Source: JANNAT01 sp031422555 | GTDB lineage: Bacteria; Pseudomonadota; Alphaproteobacteria; Rhodobacterales; Rhodobacteraceae | Direction: 5' to 3' | DNA: 32,418 nucleotides | Assembly (NCBI GenBank): GCA_031422555.1 | Contig: JANPLZ010000101.1 | Span: forward strand, 1-32,418 | Shown here: positions 15,822 to 23,560 of the stretch, one piece after another | How the letters are laid out: each line of letters starts with the position of its first letter | How positions within the stretch are numbered: position 1 is the first letter of the stretch | Notes under the pieces: model-generated | Told to the model about the DNA's origin: nothing | Database searches by the model: none | Seen by the model: only the letters and a program-made list of their open reading frames with translations | Program-made: the position numbers and the translations under genes

Positions 15822-17168
15822 TCAGGGCTGCGACAGCGTGGCCCCAAGGCCCGTCATCAATGCGTCAAAAATCGGAAAAGAGGTGACAATAGGCGAGGCA
15901 TCATCAACGCTGACGGGCTTTTTGGCCGCCATGCCCAGCACCAGAAAAGACATCGCGATGCGGTGGTCAATATGGGTTTTGCACACAGCGCCCCCCGGAA
16001 CCTGACCGGCCCCCATGCCATGCACGATCAGCGTATCGGCGTCTTCCTCGATGCGCACGCCGCAGGATTCAAGACCCCGCGCCATGGCGTCAATACGATC
16101 CGATTCCTTAACGCGCAGTTCCCTGATGCCGCGCATCACGGTGCGGCCAGTGGCAAAGGCCGCCACCACCGACAGGATGGGATATTCATCAATCATCGAC
16201 GGCGCGCGGCCCGGCGGCACCTCGATGCCCGTCATGTTGTCACTAAACCGCACCCGTAAATCGGCAACCGGCTCGCCGCCCTCCAGACGCGGGTTTTGAA
16301 ATTCAATCTCCGCCCCCATGTCCACAAGTGTCAGATACAGGCCGTTGCGCGTCAAGTTCTGGCTGACCCCCGGCACCATGATGTCAGATCCCGGCACAAT
16401 CAGCGCCGCACAGACCGGAAACGCCGCCGATGACGGATCGCGCGGCACAGCCACGGCTTGGGGGCGCAATTCGGGCTGGCCGGTCAGGGTGATGACATTG
16501 CCCTCAGCGGTTTTTTCCACCGTCAATTGTGCGCCAAATCCCAGCAACATGCGTTCGGAATGATCCCGCGTCGGTTCGCGTTCAATCACCACGGTCTGGC
16601 CCGGCGTGTTCAGCCCCGCCAACAGCACCGCAGATTTGACCTGCGCCGAGGCGACCGGCAACGCATAGCGCACCGGCACCGGATGGGCCGCACCCACAAC
16701 GGTCATCGGCAAACGGCCCCCGGCGCGCCCATAGCTTTGGGTGCCAAACAGCGACAAAGGATCGGTCACCCGCCCCATCGGGCGTTTGCGCAAACTGGCG
16801 TCGCCGGTAAATGTCGCCGTCATCGGCGTGGTCGCCATGCAGCCCATGATCAGCCGCACGCCGGTGCCCGAATTGCCGCAATCTATCACGCTTTCAGGTT
16901 CGCGAAAGCCGCCCACCCCCACCCCATGCACCGACCACGCGCCGGGGCCATGCTGGGTCACTTGCGCGCCAAACGCCTGCATCGCGCTGGCTGTATCCAG
17001 CACGTCCTGACCTTCCAGCAACCCGGTGATGGTGGTTTCCCCCACCGCCATCGCGCCAAAGATCAAGGCGCGGTGGCTGATCGACTTGTCACCCGGCACC
17101 AAAGCCGTGCCGCGCAAGGGCCCGGATTTATGCGCCGTCATCGGCTGGGCGGTGGAATGGGCAGACAT
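15822..17168 (-). CDS. aroA: 3-phosphoshikimate 1-carboxyvinyltransferase (EPSP synthase), class II-like
   Basis: Joins phosphoenolpyruvate and shikimate-3-phosphate to EPSP in the shikimate pathway. The 448-residue chain shows the motifs used to define class II EPSP synthases: GDKS at 26-29, SAQVK at 174-178, RDHSE at 201-205 and NLTR further on, plus IDEYPIL and RVKESDR near the C-terminal active site. At the loop corresponding to GNAATG in the Agrobacterium CP4 enzyme this protein reads GNSGTG, so Gly101 takes the place of the Ala linked to glyphosate tolerance. ATG 17168 is chosen over a GTG two codons earlier because GAGG lies 5 nt upstream. It is downstream of trmB and leads into the acidic-protein gene. 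Confidence 0.95.
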   Translation of the reverse strand: MSAHSTAQPMTAHKSGPLRGTALVPGDKSISHRALIFGAMAVGETTITGLLEGQDVLDTASAMQAFGAQVTQHGPGAWSVHGVGVGGFREPESVIDCGNSGTGVRLIMGCMATTPMTATFTGDASLRKRPMGRVTDPLSLFGTQSYGRAGGRLPMTVVGAAHPVPVRYALPVASAQVKSAVLLAGLNTPGQTVVIEREPTRDHSERMLLGFGAQLTVEKTAEGNVITLTGQPELRPQAVAVPRDPSSAAFPVCAALIVPGSDIMVPGVSQNLTRNGLYLTLVDMGAEIEFQNPRLEGGEPVADLRVRFSDNMTGIEVPPGRAPSMIDEYPILSVVAAFATGRTVMRGIRELRVKESDRIDAMARGLESCGVRIEEDADTLIVHGMGAGQVPGGAVCKTHIDHRIAMSFLVLGMAAKKPVSVDDASPIVTSFPIFDALMTGLGATLSQP

Positions 17169-17247
17169 GGGCACCTCGGGTTCGTTCGCAGGCCTGATAC
17201 CGCAAGCCAGTGGCAGGGTCTACGCATCACCGCGAAAAACCGATGAT

Positions 17248-17356
17248 TTTCATTTTGGTCCAAATACTCCCGCCGGAGGCAACCCGCTTTACCGCAACAG
17301 CCTGCGGCAAACCGGAACGCTTGCGGTCCGGTCTGAGTATTTTCACCAAAATGAAA
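17248..17356. repeat. 109-bp intergenic element with 22-bp terminal inverted repeats
   Basis: The ends, 17248-17269 and 17335-17356, are inverted copies matching at 20 of 22 positions (core CATTTTGG ... AATACTC). Inside are two further hairpins: CCGCA/TGCGG (17292-17307) and ACCGGA/TCCGGT (17311-17332) with inner CGC/GCG. It fills the gap between the trmB stop and the aroA start, beginning 3 nt after trmB. It may be a REP/MITE-like repeat or an elaborate 3' structure. A degenerate copy of one end is at 28263-28284. Confidence 0.6.
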
Positions 17357-17359
17357 CCG

Positions 17360-18043
17360 TCAGCGCCGGTAGGTCAGGTAATGCGGTGGGCGGCCTTCGC
17401 GCAGGGCCTTTTGCTCATACCGGGTGGACAGCCAATCTGCCCAAGGGGTGTCGCCTTGGTGGATCAGGGTAAACCCGGCCCGCGGCACCTCTTCCAGCGT
17501 TTGGCGCACGTAATCGGCAATGTCGGTGGCCACCCGCAATTCAGCCTCCGGTGCCATCACGCGGGCCAGCGCGTTCAGATAATCCGGGGTGACAAAGCGG
17601 CGGCGGTGGTGGCGGGCCTTGGGCCAGGGATCGGGATAGTTCAGAAAACACTTCTGCACCGACGCGGTGGGCAGCACATCGAACAATTCGCGCACATCGC
17701 CGGGGTGGATCGCCAGATTGGTCACCCCCGCCGCCCGGATTTTGCCCAACAACATGGCGATGCCGTTCACATAAGGCTCGCAGCCTATCAGGCCGATCTG
17801 CGGGTAAAGTGCTGCCATATGCACCAGATGTTCGCCACCGCCAAAGCCGATTTCCAGCCACAGCGGACTTGCATCAAACACCGCCGTCAGATCAATCGGC
17901 GCGCGGGTGGGGTTGTCGTCGCGGACGACGTTTTTTAGGCTGAGCGCCGCCAGATCTTCGGCCAGATAGGTCTTTTGGGCGCTGCGCAGCGTGTGGCCAT
18001 AAACCCGCCCATAAAAATTGCGCCGCTCTACCGGATCATACAT
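17360..18043 (-). CDS. trmB: tRNA (guanine-N7-)-methyltransferase
   Basis: SAM-dependent methylation of G46 in the variable loop of tRNAs. The 227-residue chain has the SAM-binding strand and loop WLEIGFGGGEH (62-72), the acidic IGCEPYVNG and the family-specific NYPDPWPKARHHRRRFV, with the RYEQKA and YLTYRR segments at the C-terminus. ATG 18043 begins MYDPVERRNFYGR, the usual N-terminus in this group; longer in-frame readings upstream are intergenic. In relatives trmB often follows metK directly, whereas here a divergent hydrolase gene separates them. Its own product, like MetK's, ties to methylation. The 109-bp repeat element begins 3 nt after its stop codon. Confidence 0.93.
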   Translation of the reverse strand: MYDPVERRNFYGRVYGHTLRSAQKTYLAEDLAALSLKNVVRDDNPTRAPIDLTAVFDASPLWLEIGFGGGEHLVHMAALYPQIGLIGCEPYVNGIAMLLGKIRAAGVTNLAIHPGDVRELFDVLPTASVQKCFLNYPDPWPKARHHRRRFVTPDYLNALARVMAPEAELRVATDIADYVRQTLEEVPRAGFTLIHQGDTPWADWLSTRYEQKALREGRPPHYLTYRR

Positions 18044-18264
18044 CGCAAAACGCCCCTGTGGTCTGGCGCGTCTCTGATCACATGCGTGGCGTTGGGTCAA
18101 TATCGGGTGGCATGGCCCGGGCGGTGGCCGTGCTGCAGCGACACCCGCGGCCTTGGCCGCTGTGCAGCGGCGCACAAAGCCTGTGCTGCGGTATCGCTGG
18201 TTGCGGGCGTGGCTTGGCCTATGATCCATAAGTGACCAAAATTCCAATTCAGATGGAGATCAGG

Positions 18265-19242
18265 ATGATCAACCCAACTTTGTCCCGGCGGGGCCTTTTT
18301 GGCGGCATGGCGGGGGCCGTTGCCCTGACTGCCGTGGGCGGCACCCGGGCCGCTTTAGCCCAAACCGCAGAGACCGCAACCGGTCCGCGCGCGGTGATCT
18401 ATGATCGCCGTGTAGGCGATATCACCCTGACCACGTTGTTGGACGGCTATCTTGGTTTGGGTCAGGATTTGCTGACCAACGCCGATCCGGCGCTGGTGGC
18501 GGCCAATCTGACGGCGGCCTATCTTGATCCGACCGCAGCAATGCCGGTGCCGATCAGCACCCATCTGATCCGCAACGGCAGCGACATCACCTTGATTGAC
18601 GCTGGTGCCGGGTCGGCGTTTGGCCCCACCGGCGGGCGTCATCTGGCGGCGTTGGCCGCCGCAGGCGTGGCACCAGAGGCCGTGACGCGCGTGGTGCTGA
18701 CCCATATGCACCCCGACCATATCGGCGGTCTGGTCACCGATGCGGGGGCGGTGTTTGCCAATGCAAGCTTGCATGTCTCTGCACCCGAGCTGGCGTTCTG
18801 GACCGATGCGGCGATTGCCGCCAGCGTGCCGGACGGCATGAAAGGCTTTTTTGCTTTGGCCAGTGGTGTGGTCACCGCCTATGGCGCACGGGTCACGCCG
18901 TTTGAAGGTGACGCCGATCTGGGCGGCGGTCTCAGCGCGATTGCCCTGCATGGCCACACCCCGGGCCACACCGGATATCGGCTGTCGTCGGGCACCGAAC
19001 AGTTGATCATCATCGGGGATACGGCGGCATTTGCGTCGTTGCAGTTCAGCAATCCCGATATCGGCATCAGCTTTGACGGTGATGGCGCGGCCGCGGTGGC
19101 GACCCGTAAAAAGCTGTTGGCCATGGTGGCGGCAGACAAGATTGCCATTGCCGGATCGCATTTGCCGTTCCCCGGCGTCGGCCATGTCGATGTGCGTGGC
19201 GATGCTTATGCCTGGGTGCCGGAAGAGTGGAAATTCCTGTAA
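18265..19242 (+). CDS. Tat-exported MBL-fold metallo-hydrolase
   Basis: A 325-residue metallo-beta-lactamase-fold enzyme with a twin-arginine signal: SRRGLFGG at residues 7-14, a hydrophobic stretch and an ALA-Q cut near residue 32, suggesting folded, metal-loaded export to the periplasm. Metal ligands can be placed: THMHPDH at 146-152 (His147, His149, Asp151, His152), His235 in HTPGHTG, Asp252 in IIIGD and His299 in GSHLPF. The substrate is unknown; relatives include lactonase- and sulfatase-like enzymes. ATG 18265 is chosen because GGAG lies 6 nt upstream and places the Arg pair at residues 8-9. The 221 bp between it and trmB hold nothing else I recognise. It converges on metK and ends in a strong terminator. 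Confidence 0.88.
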   Translation: MINPTLSRRGLFGGMAGAVALTAVGGTRAALAQTAETATGPRAVIYDRRVGDITLTTLLDGYLGLGQDLLTNADPALVAANLTAAYLDPTAAMPVPISTHLIRNGSDITLIDAGAGSAFGPTGGRHLAALAAAGVAPEAVTRVVLTHMHPDHIGGLVTDAGAVFANASLHVSAPELAFWTDAAIAASVPDGMKGFFALASGVVTAYGARVTPFEGDADLGGGLSAIALHGHTPGHTGYRLSSGTEQLIIIGDTAAFASLQFSNPDIGISFDGDGAAAVATRKKLLAMVAADKIAIAGSHLPFPGVGHVDVRGDAYAWVPEEWKFL

Positions 19243-19271
19243 GTCCCCAAGGTTTGTAAAATCGGATCAAC

Positions 19272-19304
19272 AAAACGGGGCCGCAAACGCGGCCCCGTTT
19301 TTTT
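19272..19304. terminator. Strong rho-independent terminator between MBL hydrolase gene and metK
   Basis: A 13-bp perfect stem (A4 C G4 CCGC and its complement) with an AAAC loop is followed by T7 on the plus strand, ending the hydrolase gene. The four A residues at the left give only a short U run on the minus strand, so it may work less well for metK. Confidence 0.93.
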
Positions 19305-19325
19305 GACATCTTGGAAAACGTCAGA

Positions 19326-20492
19326 TCAAACAGCGGCTTTCAGTGCCTCGGTCAGGTCGGTTTTTTCCCAGGAAAAGCCACCATCCGCTTCGGGGGCGCG
19401 GCCAAAATGGCCATAGGCGCTGGTGCGGGCATAAATTGGCTTGGTCAGTTGCAAATGCTCGCGGATGCCGCGCGGGGTCAGGTCCATGCATTGTGCGATG
19501 GCCTGTTCGATGCGGTCCGCCTCGACGTGGCCGGTGCCATGGGTATCGACATAAATCGACAACGGCTTTGCCACGCCAATGGCATAGCTTACCTGCAACG
19601 TGCAACGATCCGCCAGACCCGCCGCCACGATGTTTTTCGCCAGATACCGCGCAGCATAGGCGGCAGAGCGGTCAACCTTGGTTGGATCCTTGCCCGAAAA
19701 CGCGCCACCGCCATGCGGGGCCGCACCACCGTAAGTATCGACGATAATCTTGCGCCCGGTCAGGCCCGCGTCACCGTCCGGGCCGCCGATCACGAACGTG
19801 CCGGTCGGATTGACCCACCATTCGGTTTTCTCGGTGATCCAGCCCGAAGGCAGCACGTCGCGGATGTAGGGTTCAACAATCGCGCGCACATCGGCCGAGC
19901 TTTGGCTCTCCAGCGCGTGCTGATGCGACAGCACGATCGAGGTGACCTCTACCGGCACGCCGTCTTCATAGCGCATCGACAGTTGTGATTTGGCATCCGG
20001 GCGCAAAGTGGGTTCTTGCCCCGATTTGCGCACTTCGGCCAGACGGCGCAAAATGGCGTGGCTGTATTGAATCGGGGCCGGCATCAGTTCCGGGGTTTCG
20101 CGGCAAGCATAGCCAAACATGATGCCCTGATCGCCTGCGCCGTCGCGGTCAACACCCATGGCGATATGCGCGGATTGCTTGTGCAGATAGTTCTGCACTT
20201 TCAGCGTGTTCCAGTGAAATTCGTCTTGTTCATAGCCGATGTCACGCACGCATCCGCGCACGATGTCTTCGACTTTTTCCATCATGGTTTTCAGGGCTTT
20301 CTTGTCGGATAGCCCAACTTCGCCGCCCACAACCACCCGGCCCGTGGTGGCAAATGTTTCGCACGCCACGCGGGCATTTGACTCTTCGGTCAGGAAGGCA
20401 TCCAGAATGGCGTCTGACACGCGGTCGCATAATTTATCTGGATGCCCCTCGGAGACGGATTCCGAGGTGAACACATAGGATTTTCTGGTCAT
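19326..20492 (-). CDS. metK: S-adenosylmethionine synthetase
   Basis: Makes S-adenosylmethionine from methionine and ATP. The 388-residue chain carries the family signatures: SVSEGHPDKLCD near the N-terminus (ATP and Mg), GAGDQGIMFGYA (the first PROSITE-type motif), GGGAFSGKDPTKVDRS (the second, with the phosphate-binding Lys and Asp) and DTHGTGHV. The ATG at 20492 is preceded by GGAG, 10 nt upstream, which forms part of a SAM/SAH riboswitch; expression is therefore probably repressed at the translation level when SAM or SAH is high. It follows lnt on the same strand (91-nt gap) and in turn supplies SAM for TrmB, MiaB and other methyl or radical reactions nearby. Confidence 0.97.
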   Translation of the reverse strand: MTRKSYVFTSESVSEGHPDKLCDRVSDAILDAFLTEESNARVACETFATTGRVVVGGEVGLSDKKALKTMMEKVEDIVRGCVRDIGYEQDEFHWNTLKVQNYLHKQSAHIAMGVDRDGAGDQGIMFGYACRETPELMPAPIQYSHAILRRLAEVRKSGQEPTLRPDAKSQLSMRYEDGVPVEVTSIVLSHQHALESQSSADVRAIVEPYIRDVLPSGWITEKTEWWVNPTGTFVIGGPDGDAGLTGRKIIVDTYGGAAPHGGGAFSGKDPTKVDRSAAYAARYLAKNIVAAGLADRCTLQVSYAIGVAKPLSIYVDTHGTGHVEADRIEQAIAQCMDLTPRGIREHLQLTKPIYARTSAYGHFGRAPEADGGFSWEKTDLTEALKAAV

Positions 20493-20500
20493 TAGGGACG

Positions 20501-20546
20501 TGCTCCGGTTAAAGATACCCACCACGCCAGGAAGCCGTTGTGATGG
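20501..20546 (-). ncRNA. SAM/SAH riboswitch in the metK leader
   Basis: On the minus strand P1 is CATCAC (20545-20540) with GTGGTG (20525-20520), enclosing the loop AACGGCTTCCTGGC. Loop bases GCTTCC (20535-20530) can pair with GGAGC (20506-20502), which is the metK Shine-Dalgarno, closing a pseudoknot. The conserved ACAACGGCTTCCTGGCGTG stretch and the GGAGCA end match the SAM/SAH class (known from Rhodobacterales metK leaders) as I remember it. Ligand binding would hide the ribosome site. Confidence 0.88.
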
Positions 20547-20583
20547 TCTAAGCGCGGCACATATGCTGTCGGTGCGGCAAAGG

Positions 20584-22065
20584 TCAAGCCACGGCGCGGC
20601 GGCGCGCGCGAAACAGCAGCGCAAACGCACCGCCAAGCAACACCAGCACCGGTATTTCGCCATAGCGCGCGTAAGGTGTTTGCGGCAGCGGACCGGGCAG
20701 GGCGGCGTCAAGGTAAGACGCGATGCCAAATTCCAACGCCGCCACTTCGCGCCCGCGTGCATCGTAAACCCCGGTCACCCCGGTGTTGGCCACCCGCACC
20801 AATGGCAGGCCCTGCTCAATCGCGCGCAACCGGGCCTGCGCCAGATGTTGAAACGGTCCCGACAGGGTGCCAAACCATGCGTCGTTGGTCACTTGCAATA
20901 TCCAGTCCGGGCGGGGCGTGCCGCGCAGGTCTTGGGGAAACACCGCCTCATAGCAGATCAGCGGCAACACCCGGCCCAACCGCGCGCCCAACTCCATCAG
21001 TTGCGGGCCGGACCCGGCGGAATAGCCATTGCCTTGCTGTGCGGCAAACGCGGTCAGCCCGAACCATTGATACGCCAGATCGCCAAACGGAATATATTCG
21101 CCAAACGGCACCAAATGGTGTTTGTCGTATGTGGGGCCAAGCGTGCCCGCAGGCGAAATCAAGCTGAGGCTGTTAAACCCTCTGGTGTCGATCAGGCGCT
21201 GATGGCCCAGCAAAATCGGCGCGCCGTTGCCCGCCGCCGCGATCACCGCGATCAGTTCGGGGTTGCGCGCCAGCGAATAGGGCAGGGCGGTTTCCGGCCA
21301 GATCACCAGATCGGGGGCGGGCTTGACGGCCGTATAGGCCAAAAGCCGGTTGAAAAACGCATCCGCCGCTGCGGGGTCCCATTTCAGATGCTGCTCGGCA
21401 TTGGGTTGGATCAGGCGCAGCGTGATACCGGGTGCCGGCGGCAGCGGTTGCGCCAGCACCCACAGCCCGTAAACCATCGGTACGGCAAGGATGGCCACGG
21501 CGGCAAGGCCCGGCAGAACGCGGCGCTGTTGGATCAACGCGGCGGCCAGCAATGTCAGCCCCGTCAACCCCGATGGGCCGATCACCGCAGCCAGTTGGGC
21601 CACGGGGGTGTCGATCCAGATATGGCCGATCAATGCCCAGGGAAATCCGGTCAACACATAACCGCGCGCCAGTTCGGCCGCCGTCAGCGCCAGCGCAAAG
21701 CCCAGCGCACGGTGGGTCGCAAGGCGCGACACCGCCGCAGCACCGGCCCAAAACAGCGCCAACCCAAAGGCCAACAGCACCACCGCAAACGGGGCCATCC
21801 AGCCATAGGCAGCGGCGTCGATCAAAAACGGCTCGATGATCCAGTTCAGCGCGCAGGCGAAATAACCCGCCCCGCCAAACCACGCCGCCCAGATCGCAGG
21901 CGCCGGACCCGTCGCACGCGCCACCCAATGGATCAGCGCGGCCAGCGCGGGCAGGCTTACAAACCACGCGCCCACGGGGGCCTGCCCCAAGGCGGCGCAG
22001 ATCCCGAACAAAAACGGCGGCCAGACTTGGGCAAACCCCGGCCAGCCGATGCGGATCTTAGGCAT
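20584..22065 (-). CDS. lnt: Apolipoprotein N-acyltransferase
   Basis: Adds the third acyl chain to the N-terminal Cys of lipoproteins at the outer face of the inner membrane. The 493-residue chain has six to eight hydrophobic segments in the first 210 residues, then a nitrilase-like domain with the Glu-Lys-Cys triad: Glu258 in WPETALP, Lys315 in YDKHHLVPFGEY and Cys371 in LICYEAVFP. A C-terminal membrane segment precedes an Arg-rich tail. It overlaps the end of the corC-like gene by 8 nt, suggesting translational coupling, and is followed by metK. The lipoproteins at 1418 and 24773 in this window would be among its substrates. Confidence 0.95.
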   Translation of the reverse strand: MPKIRIGWPGFAQVWPPFLFGICAALGQAPVGAWFVSLPALAALIHWVARATGPAPAIWAAWFGGAGYFACALNWIIEPFLIDAAAYGWMAPFAVVLLAFGLALFWAGAAAVSRLATHRALGFALALTAAELARGYVLTGFPWALIGHIWIDTPVAQLAAVIGPSGLTGLTLLAAALIQQRRVLPGLAAVAILAVPMVYGLWVLAQPLPPAPGITLRLIQPNAEQHLKWDPAAADAFFNRLLAYTAVKPAPDLVIWPETALPYSLARNPELIAVIAAAGNGAPILLGHQRLIDTRGFNSLSLISPAGTLGPTYDKHHLVPFGEYIPFGDLAYQWFGLTAFAAQQGNGYSAGSGPQLMELGARLGRVLPLICYEAVFPQDLRGTPRPDWILQVTNDAWFGTLSGPFQHLAQARLRAIEQGLPLVRVANTGVTGVYDARGREVAALEFGIASYLDAALPGPLPQTPYARYGEIPVLVLLGGAFALLFRARRRAVA

Positions 22066-22969
22066 CCGGCGCTGCGCCCGGTCGCCCCACCATGCCGATA
22101 CCGGGCAGGCGGATGCGCAACCGCTTTATCCGGCGGGCATCGGCGTCGATGACTTCGAATTCAGCGCCGCTTTCATGCGGAATAATCTCGCCACGTGCGG
22201 GCACCCGACCGACCCGCAAAAACACCAAACCGCCCACGGTATCAATGTCTTCGTCATCATCGCCCGCCCGCAGCGCCATGCCGATGGCGGCCTCGAACTC
22301 TGCCAGCGGGGCGGTGGACTGGGCGACAAACACGCCGGGATTCTCTTCTTTCCACAGATCGCCTTCGTCTTCGTCGTGTTCATCCTCGATCTCGCCGATC
22401 ACGGTTTCGATCAGATCCTCGATGGTCACCAGCCCGTCAACGCCGCCATATTCGTCTATCACCAAAGCCATATGCACCCGGTCGCGCTGCATCTTTTGCA
22501 GCAGCGTCGCCGCAGGCATCGACGGCGGCGCGAACAACACCGGGCGCAAAAGGCGTTTCAGCGAAAACCGCCCCGCCACGCCAAAACCGTGCTGCAACGC
22601 CAGATCCTTCAGCAAGATCAGGCCCTGCGGGTGGTCAAGCGTGCCTTTATAGACGGGCAAGCGGCTGAACCCATGCGCGCGAAACGCGGCCACCAGATCA
22701 TCTTTGGCGATGTCCAACGGCACGGCGGCAATATCGGCTTTTGGGATCGCCACATCATCGACACGCAGGCGGCGCAGGTTGCCAAGGCCGGGCAAGTTGG
22801 CGGTCCCCGCGCTGGGCGCGCCAAAGGCTTTGCCATCCTGCCCCGCCCCGTCCCCGTTGTCGGATGGGGTGAAGGCGTTCAGAATGCGGCCAAAAAAGCC
22901 CCGGCTTGATGTTTCGGTTTCGTCGCTGCCGTCTGGCGCGGTGCCAGACCCGTCGTTGCTACTGCCCAT
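22058..22969 (-). CDS. corC: CBS-pair and CorC/HlyC domain protein (hemolysin-family)
   Basis: A 303-residue soluble protein with a low-complexity Ser/Gly/Asp N-terminus (about 1-60), a tandem CBS pair (about 72-200; VDDVAIPKADI, GFSRLPVYKG, LVIDEYGGVDGLVTIEDLIE) and a C-terminal CorC_HlyC domain (about 220-290; FEAAIGMAL, DTVGGLVFLRVGRVPARGE). The family is linked to magnesium/cobalt efflux (CorC) and wrongly to hemolysis (TlyC); adenine nucleotides bind such CBS pairs. No membrane segment is present, as in short CorC proteins. AAGGA lies about 5 nt before the ATG. It follows ybeY by 39 nt and overlaps lnt by 8 nt, the usual ybeY-corC-lnt order. Confidence 0.88.
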   Translation of the reverse strand: MGSSNDGSGTAPDGSDETETSSRGFFGRILNAFTPSDNGDGAGQDGKAFGAPSAGTANLPGLGNLRRLRVDDVAIPKADIAAVPLDIAKDDLVAAFRAHGFSRLPVYKGTLDHPQGLILLKDLALQHGFGVAGRFSLKRLLRPVLFAPPSMPAATLLQKMQRDRVHMALVIDEYGGVDGLVTIEDLIETVIGEIEDEHDEDEGDLWKEENPGVFVAQSTAPLAEFEAAIGMALRAGDDDEDIDTVGGLVFLRVGRVPARGEIIPHESGAEFEVIDADARRIKRLRIRLPGIGMVGRPGAAPDA

Positions 22970-23008
22970 CTGTCCTTTTCCAATAATGACCCAAAGCGTG
23001 GGCCGATC

Positions 23009-23515
23009 TTACATATATGGGTCCGAAAGCCCAAGCCGCGCAAGGATTTTGGCCTCGAGCGCCTCCATCAGATCCCCATCGGCGGGGCGTGTGTGATCAT
23101 AGCCCAACAAGTGTAACAGGCCATGCACGATCAGATGGCTGACATGTTCCGCCAAGGGTTTTTGCGCAGCCAGCGCTTCGGCGGCACAGGTGTCATAGGC
23201 AAGGGCAATGTCGCCCAGATGATCAGGGTCATCAATGGGACCCGGTGCGGGCAAATCGGGCCGACCACCATCAAGGTCCGCAGCGCGGTCCATAGCTGGC
23301 CAGCTTAGCACATTGGTCGCGGTGGCCTTGCCCCGAAAATCGCCGTTCAGAACCGCGATGCGGGCGTCGTCCCCCGCCATCAGGCACAGGGTAAACCCCG
23401 CAACCGGCAGGCCCAACTCGCCCATCGCCGCTGCTGCCGCTGCGTGCGCCAGATCGTCCAGCCCAAGGGCCAGCCAACGATCGTCTTCAATCACCACATC
23501 AACCAACGGTTCCAT
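23009..23515 (-). CDS. ybeY: Endoribonuclease YbeY (rRNA maturation factor)
   Basis: Single-strand endoribonuclease needed for 16S rRNA 3' maturation and late 70S quality control. The zinc motif HGLLHLLGYDH is intact: His131, His135 and His141 of 168 residues. The preceding LGDIALAYD and NGDFRGKATATNVLSWP match family blocks, with an Asp/Pro-rich insert (about 80-97) between them. It lies between phoH and corC on the same strand, 45 nt after phoH, the classic phoH-ybeY cluster. Confidence 0.95.
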   Translation of the reverse strand: MEPLVDVVIEDDRWLALGLDDLAHAAAAAAMGELGLPVAGFTLCLMAGDDARIAVLNGDFRGKATATNVLSWPAMDRAADLDGGRPDLPAPGPIDDPDHLGDIALAYDTCAAEALAAQKPLAEHVSHLIVHGLLHLLGYDHTRPADGDLMEALEAKILARLGLSDPYM

Positions 23516-23560
23516 GCGCGGCGTCTACCTTAGCCGAAGCGCAGGCTCAAGCGGCATGGA

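Noticed and set aside
20500..22152. 550-codon open frame on the plus strand opposite metK leader, lnt and corC end
   Set aside because: Arg/Gln/His-rich translation without any motif, exactly antisense to lnt, which has its catalytic triad intact.
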